From: Penelope pileata
Lineage: Eukaryota; Chordata; Aves; Galliformes; Cracidae
Direction of reading: 5' to 3'
NCBI GenBank assembly: GCA_013396635.1
Contig: WBMW01005494.1
Span: 36,910 to 100,909, forward strand
DNA: 64,000 nt
The position numbers and the translations under genes were made by a program. Of the stretch, positions 34,001 through 43,216 are shown piece by piece; the stretch's first letter is position 1; each line of letters opens with the position of its first letter. The notes beneath the pieces were generated by a model. The model was not told the origin of the DNA. It searched no databases and worked only from the letters and a program-made list of their open reading frames with translations.

Positions 34001-37000
34001 GCTGGCATGAAGAGCCACGTGGTCCATCCATCTCCTGGAGACCTTTCCCAACCAGTGGTGCCTAGGAGGTGGTCACGGTGCGGCACTGCTGGAGGAGCTG
34101 CACGTGGGCAGTGCCCCTGAGATGCCTCCTCTGCTCCCAGGCAGTGGCGAGCAGCAGGCTGCAACCCAGCAGGGGAAGGCAGGCATTGGGAATGCTTACA
34201 CAAAGCCCTGCTGACGCGTTAGCAGCTCACCGTGCACAGAGGCTGCGGGCTTGTGGCAAAATGTCGAGATGTTGGATGGGGGAAAACGGGCTTCTTGCTG
34301 GTATTGTACTTCAGACCCTGGCCAAGCACTTCTGCTAAAGATTTGGGCTATACTGCATTTTACCCAGGCCAAGTCCTTCTGTTAGTGTTGGTTTTGTCAT
34401 GTCTCGACATGGCTTCCTGCTTTTGTTTTGTTTTCTTTTGGTTTAGGTCTTTTTTTTTTTTTTGGTTCATTTTCTTTCTCCGTTATACTTTTGCTCTTGA
34501 TTTTTGGTGTGACTTGTTGTACTCTATGACAATAACCTTCTTAGCTCTAATGTCCCTCCTACCCCTCAGCAGTTGACCAAGCTCCACCAGTTGGCTATGC
34601 AGCAAACCCCCTTTACTCCCCTTGGACAGACCACCCCCGCTTTCCCTGGTACGTACCCACACGCCCTTTCTAGATATCCTTCTCTTCTTACCTGTAGAGT
34701 TTCTCTCTCTTTCTGAACTCATTGTGTCTAGCTCAAACAAGTAGCACAAGTGAAACTGAGGTCGCAATGTCCACGGGGAGAGGCTAGCAGGGAGGTTAGC
34801 TGGAAATCTGGGGGATGTGGTGAGCTCCCAGCCGATAGCTGTGCACGCCTGCCCTGCTCCCTGCCTTGCTGGCTTCTGAGCAGGAGGAGGAGCACCAGCA
34901 CGACCAGCACCAGGCAGCATCCCCCACCACGCGCCCGTTGGATCCCAGTGGGACGTCACCGTGTCCTGCGGTGCTGGTGAGGGATGCTGCAGGATGGGAC
35001 AGCAGCGGGGAGAGCGATGGGAAGGCAACGTGGTGCTGGGCGCTCACCAGCCCGGGCTGCAGAAGCAGTGCTGAGAGTTTCACGGTGAGCTAGGGAGCAG
35101 ATAGGGTGCAGGGGATGGCGATGCTGGAAGCACCTGTGTTTGCTCAGTGGTCGAGGTGCTGAGTGGAAATGCCTTTTCTGACAGTATGTTCATCATATTT
35201 TGAGCTTCCTAGATGAAGTGACATTGCTTATCTCCTCGAAGGCAAAAGCATTAAATCTGTTTCTTCTTTGCTCTTCAGGAGAAAAGCTGCCCTTACATTC
35301 CTCCGAAGAAGCTCAAAATCTGATGGGCCAATCATCAGGTAAAACACAAAGCTACAGGGAAATCAGTAGGTGGCTGTTGAAACATATTTCTGACGTAGGA
35401 CCGTGCCACTGTTGTGCTCCTGGATCAATTGTCTTGTTTGTGGAGAAGAGAGCATGTCTCCTGGTGGGCAGCACCGTGCCTGCTGTCCCCTCTGTGCAGC
35501 ATGTCTGAAGGAAAGCACCTGCAGTGTCTCACCTGTTTTTTGATGTCTGTGTATAGCTGCCACCTCTCTAATGGAAAGACGTCAGCATCACCACCCTTAT
35601 CCTTCCTTTTAATTTTGCACAAGCTTCACCCAGAAAGAGTAGAAAGATACTTGTGGGAATGGAAGTAACATGAAATTTCAGTTGTCTCTCAGCCATTCAA
35701 GGACAGCTGCATTTTTAATGGAACGGAACCCTGAGGAGCCAAAGCACAGACATCATCTTGGAGAAATTTCCATTTCCAATGTCCCTGGCAGTTGCAGGGA
35801 CATGTGCCGAACGTGCTTTTATACCCCGCTGCTGCTCGGGGAACTCACCCCAAGACCTGCAGGCTCACGGGCGAGGGGACCTCCCCGACACGCTGGGGAC
35901 ATCACCCAATCATAGACCATGGAAACCAACCCAACCAGGTGATAGCAAAAATCAATTTCATGGCATTATTCCACAAATCCTTGTTATCCACGTGCCCTTC
36001 TTTGCCCTTTTGCAAAGGGCCAAGCACAGGCATGCCTCATACCTGGAGGTGCCCAAGGCCAGGCTGGATGGGGCCCTGAGCAGCCTGGTCTATAGGAAGT
36101 GTCCCTGCCCATGGCTGGGTTTGGGATGGATGAGCTTTGGGGTCCCTTCCAACCCAAGCCATGCTGTGGTTCTTTGATTCTATGATTCCCCATGTTGCAT
36201 CCATGGGGATTGCATGTGCATTTCAGAGGGGATGGACCTCGTACGCCAAAATTCGCTGTCTCCAGGCTGTAACAGTGGCCATGGTGACACAGAGAGTGAT
36301 GCAATGCCCTGAGACCCAGCTGGGAGAGGCTGTGGAGGGCTGCGGTGGCACATGGGAGGAGAAGCACATGAATGGAGGGTGTTTAGCATCTGTGGAGGGC
36401 ACCAAGGAGCAGCAGGAAGGAGGTTTTCCATGCTGCAATGTGGAAACTGGTCCAGCAGGAGCACATGGAAAGGGAAATGAAGCAACGGTGAATGCCCCTT
36501 GCAGGGCTCTGTGCTCTGCAGCCAGCAATAAGCAATGCCCCATGTGTGAGGTGCAGAAAGTAGCGGCTGTCTCATGCTGGTCTTGATGCCAGTACAAGGG
36601 GTTGGGCTGGATTTGTGCCCCCATCCCCTTCTCTGTGTGCTACCACAGGGTCAGTGCTGCTGCTTCCATGATGCGGCTGGGACGCAGCACTTGGGAAGGT
36701 GCAGAGATCATGCCTTAGCAGAGTGAAGATGCTGGACATCCTCCTTTCTGGGGGTGATGCTGAGCAGGGCTCCCAACATGTGACTTGGATTGGATTGGAG
36801 CTGGTCAGTTGGTGAGGATGTGGGAGCTTCTGCCTGTGGGGGTTTCTTGTAGGACCCGTCTGCCCCGCTCCTGCTCCTAGTGGGACGTGGATGCAGCTCT
36901 CCATGGACACCTCACTGTGACGGTGCTGGGGCCCAGGCAGCCATCAGCTCACACCTGCTGGGTGTAACACCAAGGCTGCTACCAGCCGGACTGATGGGAG

Positions 37001-40000
37001 CCTTCTTCCATGATGCAGAGCTGTAAAACTCAGTCATGGCTCACAGTAGGTGCTCGGTGCTCTCAAGGCAATGGCACATTACCATGAGGATGTCCCTCTG
37101 GTTTTGCGAGCAGAGCTTCAGTGCTGCTGCTGCATTGTTCCACAGCAGTGTGGCAGTTCCAGTCTCCTGTTTTTGTTTTTTTTTTTCTGCCTCCCCACCT
37201 TAATTCTGCTCTTTGCTGCAATACAGACCTTGCAGTCTTTTGACTCTGCTGTTAATAGCCTTTCCTGGTTGTTTATATCATACAGATAAATTCTTCCTGC
37301 TATTACTGCAGCTTCCTATTAGCTACCAGACAGCTTCTGTCCTGCAGGTTTGGATGTCCCTATGTCAGCAGTGAGATGTTTTGATATGGGAACCTGTGAG
37401 AAATGCCAGGCTTCATCTTGGTGATAGCACACACGTGGTGCTCTGCTGGCTCCAGCCACCGTGAAGGCAAGCATCCCTCCTGTCCCAGGAGATGCTGGGA
37501 GGGAGCACAGTGCTGCGTTCACTCCTTGCTTCAGGCAGTGCGTTTCCATGGAGGTTTTCAGGGAAGTGGGCTCTCCATCTGCACACTGTGTGCCTTGCTG
37601 TAAGAGTGACCATTGGTCCCCACTCCAGCCAGCGCGCACGTCTTGGCTTCAATTCAGCATTTTGGCTGCTGAGCTGCTTTCCTGAGCAGGCTGTGCCTAG
37701 GGATGGCTGGAGGGCACGTGGGCAGCCCATGGCTGAGTTTTCCTGCTTCTGTGCAGAGGAGGACTTCATGGGAAGGGGCTTATCCCTCCTCTGACAGCCC
37801 CTCCGCAGTGATGCTGCAGCCTCGTGCTATGCACACCTTCTTGGAGCCAGCCCCATTTTGAGGACACAGAGTCAAGTGGCACAGGGGGAGGTGGCACCCC
37901 CTCCAGACGAGGCAGGTAGAACTGTCTTCCTCCTCCTTGTACCAGAGTGTGTGATCCCCTTCCTCTCCCGGCCCTGGAGCAGGATGCAGCCTTTGCAATG
38001 CCGACTGCAGCGGGGAAGTACCGGCCGCCCGCCGTGCTGCCGCTGCCAGCTGTAACCATTTTCCCTTGCATATGCCCAGGTCTGGATGCCAGTCCCCCGG
38101 CCAGTACTCATGAACTCACCATTCCCAATGATGTAAGTACCGTGGCGCTCCCTCCACCTGTGTGTGTGCGTATGTACACATATATATGTGTATGTATATA
38201 TGTGTCAGTTGTAGATGTACAACCTTTTGAAATGTGTTTGGAGATGCCCCTTTGCTGGGTTGGCTCATGCCTTGTGCGCAGCTTCTCAGCCCGATTGCCC
38301 GGGGTTGTGATGCACCTGCTGGGCTCTACCCTATCGGTAGCTTTCCCAGGGAGACTCCTCCTCCGTGCTCCATTGTTCCTTCCCAAGTGAACTTAGTGCT
38401 CACGAAAAAGCCCAGTTGACAGCATAGGGAAGGGGAGGGAGCCCTCGAGCCCCAGTGTAATTGCTTAATATACCTCTAACAGGTCTGAGAAGTTTCAGAC
38501 CTGTCCTTTTGTATTGCGTTTGGGTACTGGTGGCAGTCAGTGTTCGGGTCTTATCACTGGAGGCATTGTGGTGAAGCGGATATCAGACTCGGATATTGGT
38601 CAGGAGGAGGCTGGGATTGTCATGATCACAGGGAGATGCAAGGAGGCTGCTTGGGATGCTCAAATGGGAGGAGATGGGATGGAGAGCCCAGGCAGCCAGC
38701 ACCTGGACCTGAGGTGCCACTCACTTCTGGACTGGCTGCCATGGGATGATAACCAGCCTGTGCTCAAATCAGGATCAGGGCAAGTGGAGAATTGATGTCC
38801 AGCCTTGGTCCCCACTGCCATCACCTGCCCACCCGTCATTCTCAGAGGTTACTGAATGGGGTCTGGAAGCTGTTTGCTCTTCTTACTCCTGCTCAGCAGG
38901 CTTTTTATTGGCCAGTGAGGAAACCTGGGGGTCCACAGCCCTGGCAACAACATGGACAACTTTGGGAGTATTGGATGACCCCTTGAAAAGGGGCTTTTCC
39001 TCCCTCTTAGCATGCGGAGTGACCTGCCATGGGACAAAGGAGCATTCACTCGCTGAATGCCTGGCTCACATCAGACCTGCACAGTGCTGAATGTCATCAC
39101 CTGCATCTTCTTCCTGCTGGAATGCCTCCTGTGGTTTCGAAGGCTCTGAAATTCCCACTGCCACCTTCCCTTCAAACAGAGGACAGGCTCAGCATTCTCA
39201 AAGTGGAGCACCTACTGACAGGTTTGGGCAGTGCAGATCAGGCCATGGTCACACTGCAGAGAAAGGAGAGCTGGAGGGCATCTGGTAATGAATTCCATCC
39301 TGTCACTCCCATGACTGTCAGGAGGAACTCGGAGAAGCTTAGGTTCTGCTGGAGGTCTCTCTGAACAGTCCCACCAGCAGGTTCCCAGCTGTACATATTT
39401 TTGGTTGCTGAGGCAGCTCCAGGCTCTCCAAGCAATTTCTGCTCTCTGAAGACCAGGATGGGTGGCTGTTGGGCTGAACATCGCACTGCAGCCCTGGAGA
39501 CAGCATGCACCTTTCCAGCATTGCAATGTGTGTCCCTTGTTCATGTCCCCTAGGCTTCGCTCCAGGTGAAGGATGAGGTGATGAGGTGGACGTGGCTGGG
39601 GATAGCTCTTGCTTTGTGGAGCTAGGAGTCCGTCACCCAGGGATGACAACGAAGCTTTCTTTAGGACTTACAGGGGGAAATCTTTTGGCACGACATGGTG
39701 AGCAGCAGCATTATTAGTCAGGACAACTGCAGGTCATTTCTCTGCTCTTCCAACCCTCAGCTTTGTTGCGAGCTCTGGTGTCCTTGCTGAGACAGCTGCA
39801 GTGGAAGAGTCCACCCAGAAACACGTGGCCATCTCACGTTAAACTCCAGGCACTACAAGGGACAAACCGCTAAGGTAGCCATGATCTGACAGCAGCGAAC
39901 ACTTGGAGCAGTGGTTGTCTCCATTTGTCCGGCCAGAGACAGAAGTCCAGCAGTCAATGAGATGAATGGATATCCCAGGTACAGAATTCCTGGGTGTGAC

Positions 40001-42022
40001 CTCGGAGGGACACTCGGTGCTGATGACTGAGCACAGCACGCAGGAACAGCTCGTGCTTGTGTTGGAAAAGCTGCACACCTTCATGTGCCTTACCCAGCTG
40101 TGGTGGTGCTGGAGGGAACTGTATTCGGTGCACGAGGATCACTGAGAGCATTCATGCTTCTACATGGAAAACTCTAAGGAAAACTATTTTTTTCACACGA
40201 GTGTGAAAGACGTCTTCCAGTAGAGTTCTCTCGTCCTGCAATGACGTGGACCTCCTTGCAGGGCAGTGAGGGAGATGCCGGGGGTGCAGATGGGGTGAGC
40301 GCTGCTAACGGCGAGTGGCTGGGGGGCACCTGGGGGGCCCTGTGCCCGTGTTGGGTTGGGGTCTCCTGGTTTCGTGAGCACTGAGGTCACGGTCGCTCCA
40401 GAGCAGGGCAAGGAAGGCTCCAGCCGCGCGGTCGTGCTCGCGTCCCCGAGCCGCGCTGCTTCACGCCGTCCCCCCGCGCTTTCTTTCTAGCTAATAGGCT
40501 GCATAATCGGACGCCAAGGGACCAAAATCAATGAAATTCGGCAGATGTCTGGAGCGCAGATCAAAATCGCCAACGCCACGGAAGGGTCATCGGAGCGCCA
40601 AATCACCATCACGGGAACCCCCGCCAACATCAGCCTCGCTCAGTACCTCATCAACGCCAGGTGAGACCCGGCAGCGGGGCCGCCCGCCACCCTCGCTCCA
40701 GGAGGGTTTTGCTCGTAGCCGGGCAAAATCACCGTCATCCCCCACCGAGGAGGGAGCGCTGGGGCAGGGCACAGAGACGGATCTGGTCTGGTGGCGGGAA
40801 TTTGGGACCTCGCTGCGAAACCAGCCCACTCTCGCTGCCTCCCCGGAGCCTCTCCCGCGCGCTTCCAGGCCTCTGCCAATGTTTTCCTCCATCGAATGAA
40901 GTCAACCAAGCAGTCCAATAAACAGCAGACATGGGAACGGCCTGATCGCTTCCTTTCCATCTCCCGGCGGCGCGGCACGGCACAGCTGGGGATGCTGCAA
41001 GCTGGGCTGCGCGCGGGGCCGCCGGTGCAGCCGGGGAGTGAGGTGGGCAGGCGGCCCACGAGGAGGGGGGCATCTCGCTGGCTTTGCGCCTGTCTCTCAA
41101 TGCCATCTGTCTGTCCGTCCATCTGTCTGCGCCAGCACTGGCAAGAGGAAGGGGCGAGGGCAGGGGAGTGCTGGCAAGGCGTGCGCGGGCTGTCCCCTCC
41201 TTGCACCCCCCCCACCTCTGCCCCGACCCACAGCCGGCCCCATCACCCTGCCCTCCCCGCTGCCCGGCCCCACCACACCTCCCCACCGCCTCCCGAGGAA
41301 GGAGAGAAAAGAAAACCGAGCGGCTCTGTCACTGGGAAGGGCTGGCCGAGCTGCAGCTCGTGCCGTGGTGAATGCAGAGATGGAGGGTGAGCTGGTTGAG
41401 GGGAATGATGGGGCACAGATTGGCCTCTCCCTCTGTTTGGAAAGGCAGAGTGAAACCAAGGAGCTGGGGAGCTTGTAAGTGACAGGCCAGTGGGCTGGTG
41501 ACACGGATGCTGGGACTGTCCCCAGTAGGAATGACGTTGGTAGAAGTGAGGCCATGTGCTGGGACATCTGCCAGCACCCCTTGTGCTTGGCACCTCTGCT
41601 AAGAGCATCAGTGAGGGTCTTCAGCCTCTGCACTTGAGCCTCCTGCGTTATCCATGGTGCCCCATGTGCTCAGGCCACCAGACGTCGGGCTGGTGACCCT
41701 TTGCCATAAGCTGTGACATCACCTCCAACCTCCTGAGCACCCCTGGAGGAACCCATTGAGACACCAAGGGCTGGGAAAGAGTTAACACCTACCCCCTAGT
41801 CCAGGATAGGGAGAGGGGGATTGGATCCATCTGCACAACGCCGAGCCCGCAGGTGCCTCACCAGGCGTCCCGTGGGTCGTAAGCAGAAGCAGTGCTGCCC
41901 CACAGGATCTGTGTTTTCTTTTCTACTCCGTTGATTAAGCGCTTGTTTTTGTCTCCCCCCCTCTCTCTGCCCCTGTCTATTCTAGGCTGACGTCTGAGGT
42001 CACTGGAATGGGCGCACTCTAA
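24942..42022 (+). CDS. PCBP3: PCBP3, poly(rC)-binding protein 3 (13 coding exons, one broken by a gap)
   Basis: PCBP3 is a triple-KH RNA-binding protein of the hnRNP E/alphaCP family. It binds C-rich single-stranded RNA and affects mRNA stability, translation and splicing; family studies place it mainly in the cytoplasm. The thirteen coding exons total 1020 nt including the stop if the damaged second exon is its expected 24 nt, giving 339 residues, equal to the shorter human isoform. KH1 covers about residues 14-81 (GKKG at 30-33, partly inside the gap), KH2 about 98-168 (GKGG at 114-117) and KH3 about 264-328 (GRQG at 278-281). The linker between KH2 and KH3 is split over five small exons, the usual site of alternative splicing in this family. 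All observed junctions are GT-AG and phases agree. Exon layout and sequence match PCBP3 rather than PCBP2 in the linker (TPF-PLGQT and EKLPLHSSEEAQ motifs). The protein ends in GMGAL and the stop is at 42020-42022. Exons are listed separately. Confidence 0.97.
25109..25116 (+). pseudogene. PCBP3: PCBP3 coding exon 2, micro-exon truncated by an N gap
   Basis: The family has a 24-nt micro-exon here encoding EVGSIIGK, the first part of the KH1 GxxG loop. Only its last seven bases, TGGAAAG (end of Ile, Gly, Lys), remain at 25110-25116, followed by a good GTAAGC donor. Immediately to the left is an N at 25109 preceded by a run of T, probably the polypyrimidine tract. The acceptor and the first 17 coding bases are missing. 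This is an assembly defect and not evidence of a real pseudogene. Confidence 0.9.
25117..26011 (+). other. PCBP3 intron after the micro-exon
   Basis: Ordinary intronic sequence. No additional exon is recognised. Confidence 0.6.
26012..26044 (+). CDS. PCBP3: PCBP3 coding exon 3
   Basis: A 33-nt exon encodes KGETVKKMREE, the second half of the KH1 GxxG loop and following helix. The acceptor is TCGTTTTTCAG, the donor GAG|GTGAGC, and both ends are in phase 0. Confidence 0.97.
26356..26394 (+). other. 17-bp intronic hairpin with 5-nt loop
   Basis: GTTTGCGAAAAGAAGAG (26356-26372) and CTCTTCTTTTTGCAAAC (26378-26394) are inverted complements except for one G-T position, which pairs as G-U in + strand RNA. 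The loop is CAGCA. It lies in the PCBP3 intron between coding exons 3 and 4. Confidence 0.85.
26688..26804 (+). CDS. PCBP3: PCBP3 coding exon 4
   Basis: A 117-nt exon encodes the rest of KH1 (SGARINISEGNCPER through the AFAMIAYKFEE helix). The acceptor is CTCTTTCCAG, the donor GAG|GTGAGA, phase 0 at both ends. Confidence 0.98.
27109..27240 (+). CDS. PCBP3: PCBP3 coding exon 5
   Basis: A 132-nt exon encodes the KH1-KH2 linker (DITNSMSNSTATSKPP) and the first half of KH2 with the GKGG loop and KIKEIRE helix. The acceptor is CCTTCTCCAG, the donor GAG|GTAAAT. Confidence 0.98.
27528..27656 (+). CDS. PCBP3: PCBP3 coding exon 6
   Basis: A 129-nt exon encodes the second half of KH2, from STGAQVQVAGDMLPNSTERA to the CVKQICVVMLE helix. 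The acceptor is TCTGTCTCCAG, the donor GAG|GTACAG. Confidence 0.98.
28301..28600 (-). mobile_element. CR1 LINE fragment in PCBP3 intron
   Basis: TTCATGGAATCACAGAGTGG, GCTGGCAGGGACCTCTGG, and further right CAGAGGGAACCTCTTGTG and CCCACTGCCCCTGGTCCTGG identify a reverse-complement CR1. Right boundary approximate. Confidence 0.92.
29555..29590 (+). mobile_element. CR1 3' terminal remnant
   Basis: TTGATAGTCCCTTCCAACTT followed by GGGATATTCCGTTCCG resembles the last 35 bases of a CR1. Short and diverged. Confidence 0.5.
29871..29945 (+). CDS. PCBP3: PCBP3 coding exon 7
   Basis: A 75-nt exon encodes SPPKGATIPYRPKP through FAGGQ, the start of the KH2-KH3 linker. The acceptor is CTTTTCCTAG, the donor CAG|GTAAGA. 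A TGCATG (RBFOX-type) motif lies 102 nt downstream at 30047-30052. Confidence 0.98.
30903..30940 (+). mobile_element. CR1 3' terminal remnant in PCBP3 intron
   Basis: GGGTCCCTTCCAACTCGGGA followed by TATTCTGTGATTCT is a sense CR1 terminus. The upstream part is too diverged to delimit. Confidence 0.75.
32031..32072 (+). CDS. PCBP3: PCBP3 coding exon 8
   Basis: A 42-nt exon encodes AYTIQGQYAIPHPD in the linker. The acceptor is TTTCTTTTGCAG, the donor GAT|GTGAGT. A TGCATG motif lies 43 nt downstream at 32115-32120, followed by about 130 bases of AT-rich sequence. Confidence 0.98.
32073..34569 (+). other. PCBP3 intron between coding exons 8 and 9
   Basis: The first ~190 bases are AT-rich and low in CpG. 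A TTTTGTTTTG-type run and poly-T occur at about 34423-34463, before the NAGNAG acceptor. No exon is seen. Confidence 0.6.
34570..34648 (+). CDS. PCBP3: PCBP3 coding exon 9 (NAGNAG acceptor)
   Basis: The exon encodes (Q)LTKLHQLAMQQ and the TPF-PLGQTTPAFP segment. The acceptor is CTCAGCAG, two overlapping AGs three bases apart, so the exon can start at 34570 (Gln included) or 34573 (Gln skipped). It ends in phase 1 with donor CTG|GTACGT. A CU-rich stretch follows at about 34666-34720. Confidence 0.96.
35279..35338 (+). CDS. PCBP3: PCBP3 coding exon 10
   Basis: A 60-nt exon in phase 1 at both ends encodes (G)EKLPLHSSEEAQNLMGQSS. This insert is typical of PCBP3. Because its length is divisible by three it can be skipped without changing frame. 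The acceptor is TGCTCTTCAG, the donor CAG|GTAAAA. Confidence 0.97.
35339..38079 (+). other. PCBP3 intron between coding exons 10 and 11
   Basis: Contains the CR1 at 36042-36187. No additional exon is recognised. Confidence 0.6.
36042..36187 (+). mobile_element. CR1 LINE fragment in PCBP3 intron
   Basis: CTGGAGGTGCCCAAGGCCAG, GGATGGGGCCCTGAGCAGCC, GGTCCCTTCCAACCCAAGCC and terminal TTTGATTCTATGATT form a sense CR1 3' end. Confidence 0.94.
38080..38132 (+). CDS. PCBP3: PCBP3 coding exon 11
   Basis: A 53-nt exon encodes (G)LDASPPASTHELTIPND, entering KH3. The acceptor is ATATGCCCAG, the donor GAT|GTAAGT. A TG/TA-rich simple repeat begins 27 nt downstream. Confidence 0.97.
38133..40490 (+). other. 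PCBP3 intron between coding exons 11 and 12
   Basis: Begins with the TG/TA repeat. A short palindromic TTTCACACGAGTGTGAAA lies near 40191. No gene is recognised, and the minus-strand frames at 39839-40151 have no recognisable product. Confidence 0.6.
38160..38207 (+). repeat. TG/TA-rich simple repeat beside PCBP3 exon 11
   Basis: Alternating purine-pyrimidine sequence (TGTGTGTGCGTATG then TATATATGTG units) lies just after the exon 11 donor. In RNA it presents UGU and UAUG words of the kind bound by CELF-type factors; any role is inference. Confidence 0.85.
40491..40660 (+). CDS. PCBP3: PCBP3 coding exon 12
   Basis: A 170-nt exon encodes nearly all of KH3: LIGCIIGRQGTKINEIRQ, then IKIANATEGSSERQITITG, and the ISLAQYLINA helix. 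The acceptor is CTTTCTTTCTAG, the donor CAG|GTGAGA. The NATEGSSER loop matches PCBP3. Confidence 0.98.
40661..41985 (+). other. PCBP3 last intron
   Basis: GC-rich, with long overlapping artefactual frames on both strands. No extra exon is supported. Confidence 0.6.
41986..42022 (+). CDS. PCBP3: PCBP3 coding exon 13 (terminal) with stop
   Basis: The split Arg codon is completed, then LTSEVTGMGAL and TAA at 42020-42022. The acceptor follows a long pyrimidine tract ending CTATTCTAG. Confidence 0.97.
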
Positions 42023-42701
42023 TTTCCACCCACCATCCTCCACTCCGCACCACCCGACCCTCTCCAGCCAAGGGCACTCCACCCAGCCTGTACAACCTGT
42101 ACATTTACCGTCTTCCCCTTACCTCCACAGACGCTCTTTTCTTTACTAACAGATATATATATATATAAATACACACGCATATGCACCCACTAGAACATTT
42201 CTTTATGACCTCCTTACTGTGCTCCTGAGATCGCTCCCGAACTCTTTGGTTATGGTCCTTGTTTTCAGCGTATGGTGTAATGACTCCATCTTCTTTCCAG
42301 GGGGGCTGGGGAGAGGGGGTTTCCACCGGTATCACTGGAGAAGACACCAGCTCTCCAGTGTCACTGTAGCGTAGCTACCTAAACGTTTGCGTTGGCGTTG
42401 GCGGTTCTTGCTGTTGCCTACGGCACCGTGGCACCACCCAGAGCTCTGCTTGCTGCCCTCCCCATGGTCCCCCCAGCACTCCCACTGCGTTTGCTTGGCC
42501 CCCCCGGCTTCCCCCTGCCACCTCGTGCCCCTGCCCCGAGGATAAGGCGTAGTTTTTCACCCCTGTGTTGTTTTGGAAACAGAACGTGCGGGAGCCAAGC
42601 CTACATGCATGCATGGGTTCACATACAGACGTCTCTCTTTGCAACATGGCAGGGTCCAGACAAGCCATTTTTCATACTCAAGGAAGGGAATCTCACTCTG
42701 T

Positions 42702-42726
42702 CTCACACACAAACACACACACACAA
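42702..42726 (+). repeat. AC-rich microsatellite in the PCBP3 3' UTR
   Basis: CACACACAAACACACACACA-type sequence, about 25 bases, slightly interrupted. Confidence 0.85.
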
Positions 42727-42896
42727 AATTCCCCTTTTATAACTTACAAGCAACTGGATGTGGGAAGAATTCAGCTGTACGGGATTCACACCCCCAGGGG
42801 CCCGTGAAAGCACTCTTTGACAATCCCCACGAGCAACCTTTGGACAGTAGCTCAGGAAGATCTGTGAGCCGGCTGTGTTTGTCAGTGTTTGTGTTC

Positions 42897-42902
42897 AATA
42901 AA
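42897..42902 (+). terminator. PCBP3: PCBP3 polyadenylation signal
   Basis: AATAAA is followed by TGTCTGTG, a GU-rich downstream-element-like sequence. It is the first canonical signal after the stop and gives a 3' UTR of plausible length. Confidence 0.75.
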
Positions 42903-43170
42903 TGTCTGTGCAGCTCTGCTACCAACGGGCTCCGACTGTTCTTCTCCTGGGCCGCCCCACCATCCCCAGCACCATCCTTCCCTCTGCATTCTCCTCCTTC
43001 CTAGCAGCTCGGAGGAAAGGTGGGGAGGGTGTACCAGACCTTTCCTTTATTGTTATTTTACTTTATTTAGGAAAGGTCCCAGTGGGCGATGCACTTTGTG
43101 AGTGATTCTAGGCTTTCTTTTTCACCAGGGAGGGTGCTTGGCTTGCACAGTGTTTGGTTTTCCAAACCAA

Positions 43171-43216
43171 CTTATGGTCGTGGTCATGATTATGGCTATG
43201 GTTATGGTTATGGTAG
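43171..43216 (+). repeat. Degenerate (GGTTAT)n repeat
   Basis: Imperfect copies of TATGGTCG, ATTATGGCT and TATGGTTATGG form a short hexamer-based array. Confidence 0.8.

Larger units (their letters stand above)
42023..42920 (+). other. PCBP3: PCBP3 3' UTR
   Basis: About 0.9 kb separates the stop codon from the AATAAA at 42897. The stretch contains a TATATATATATA run near 42152 and an AC-rich run at 42702-42726. The end is estimated at 15-25 bases past the signal. Confidence 0.75.

Noticed and set aside
40640..41390. Long frames on both strands in the last PCBP3 intron
   Set aside because: They overlap each other in GC-rich intron sequence and lack family resemblance.
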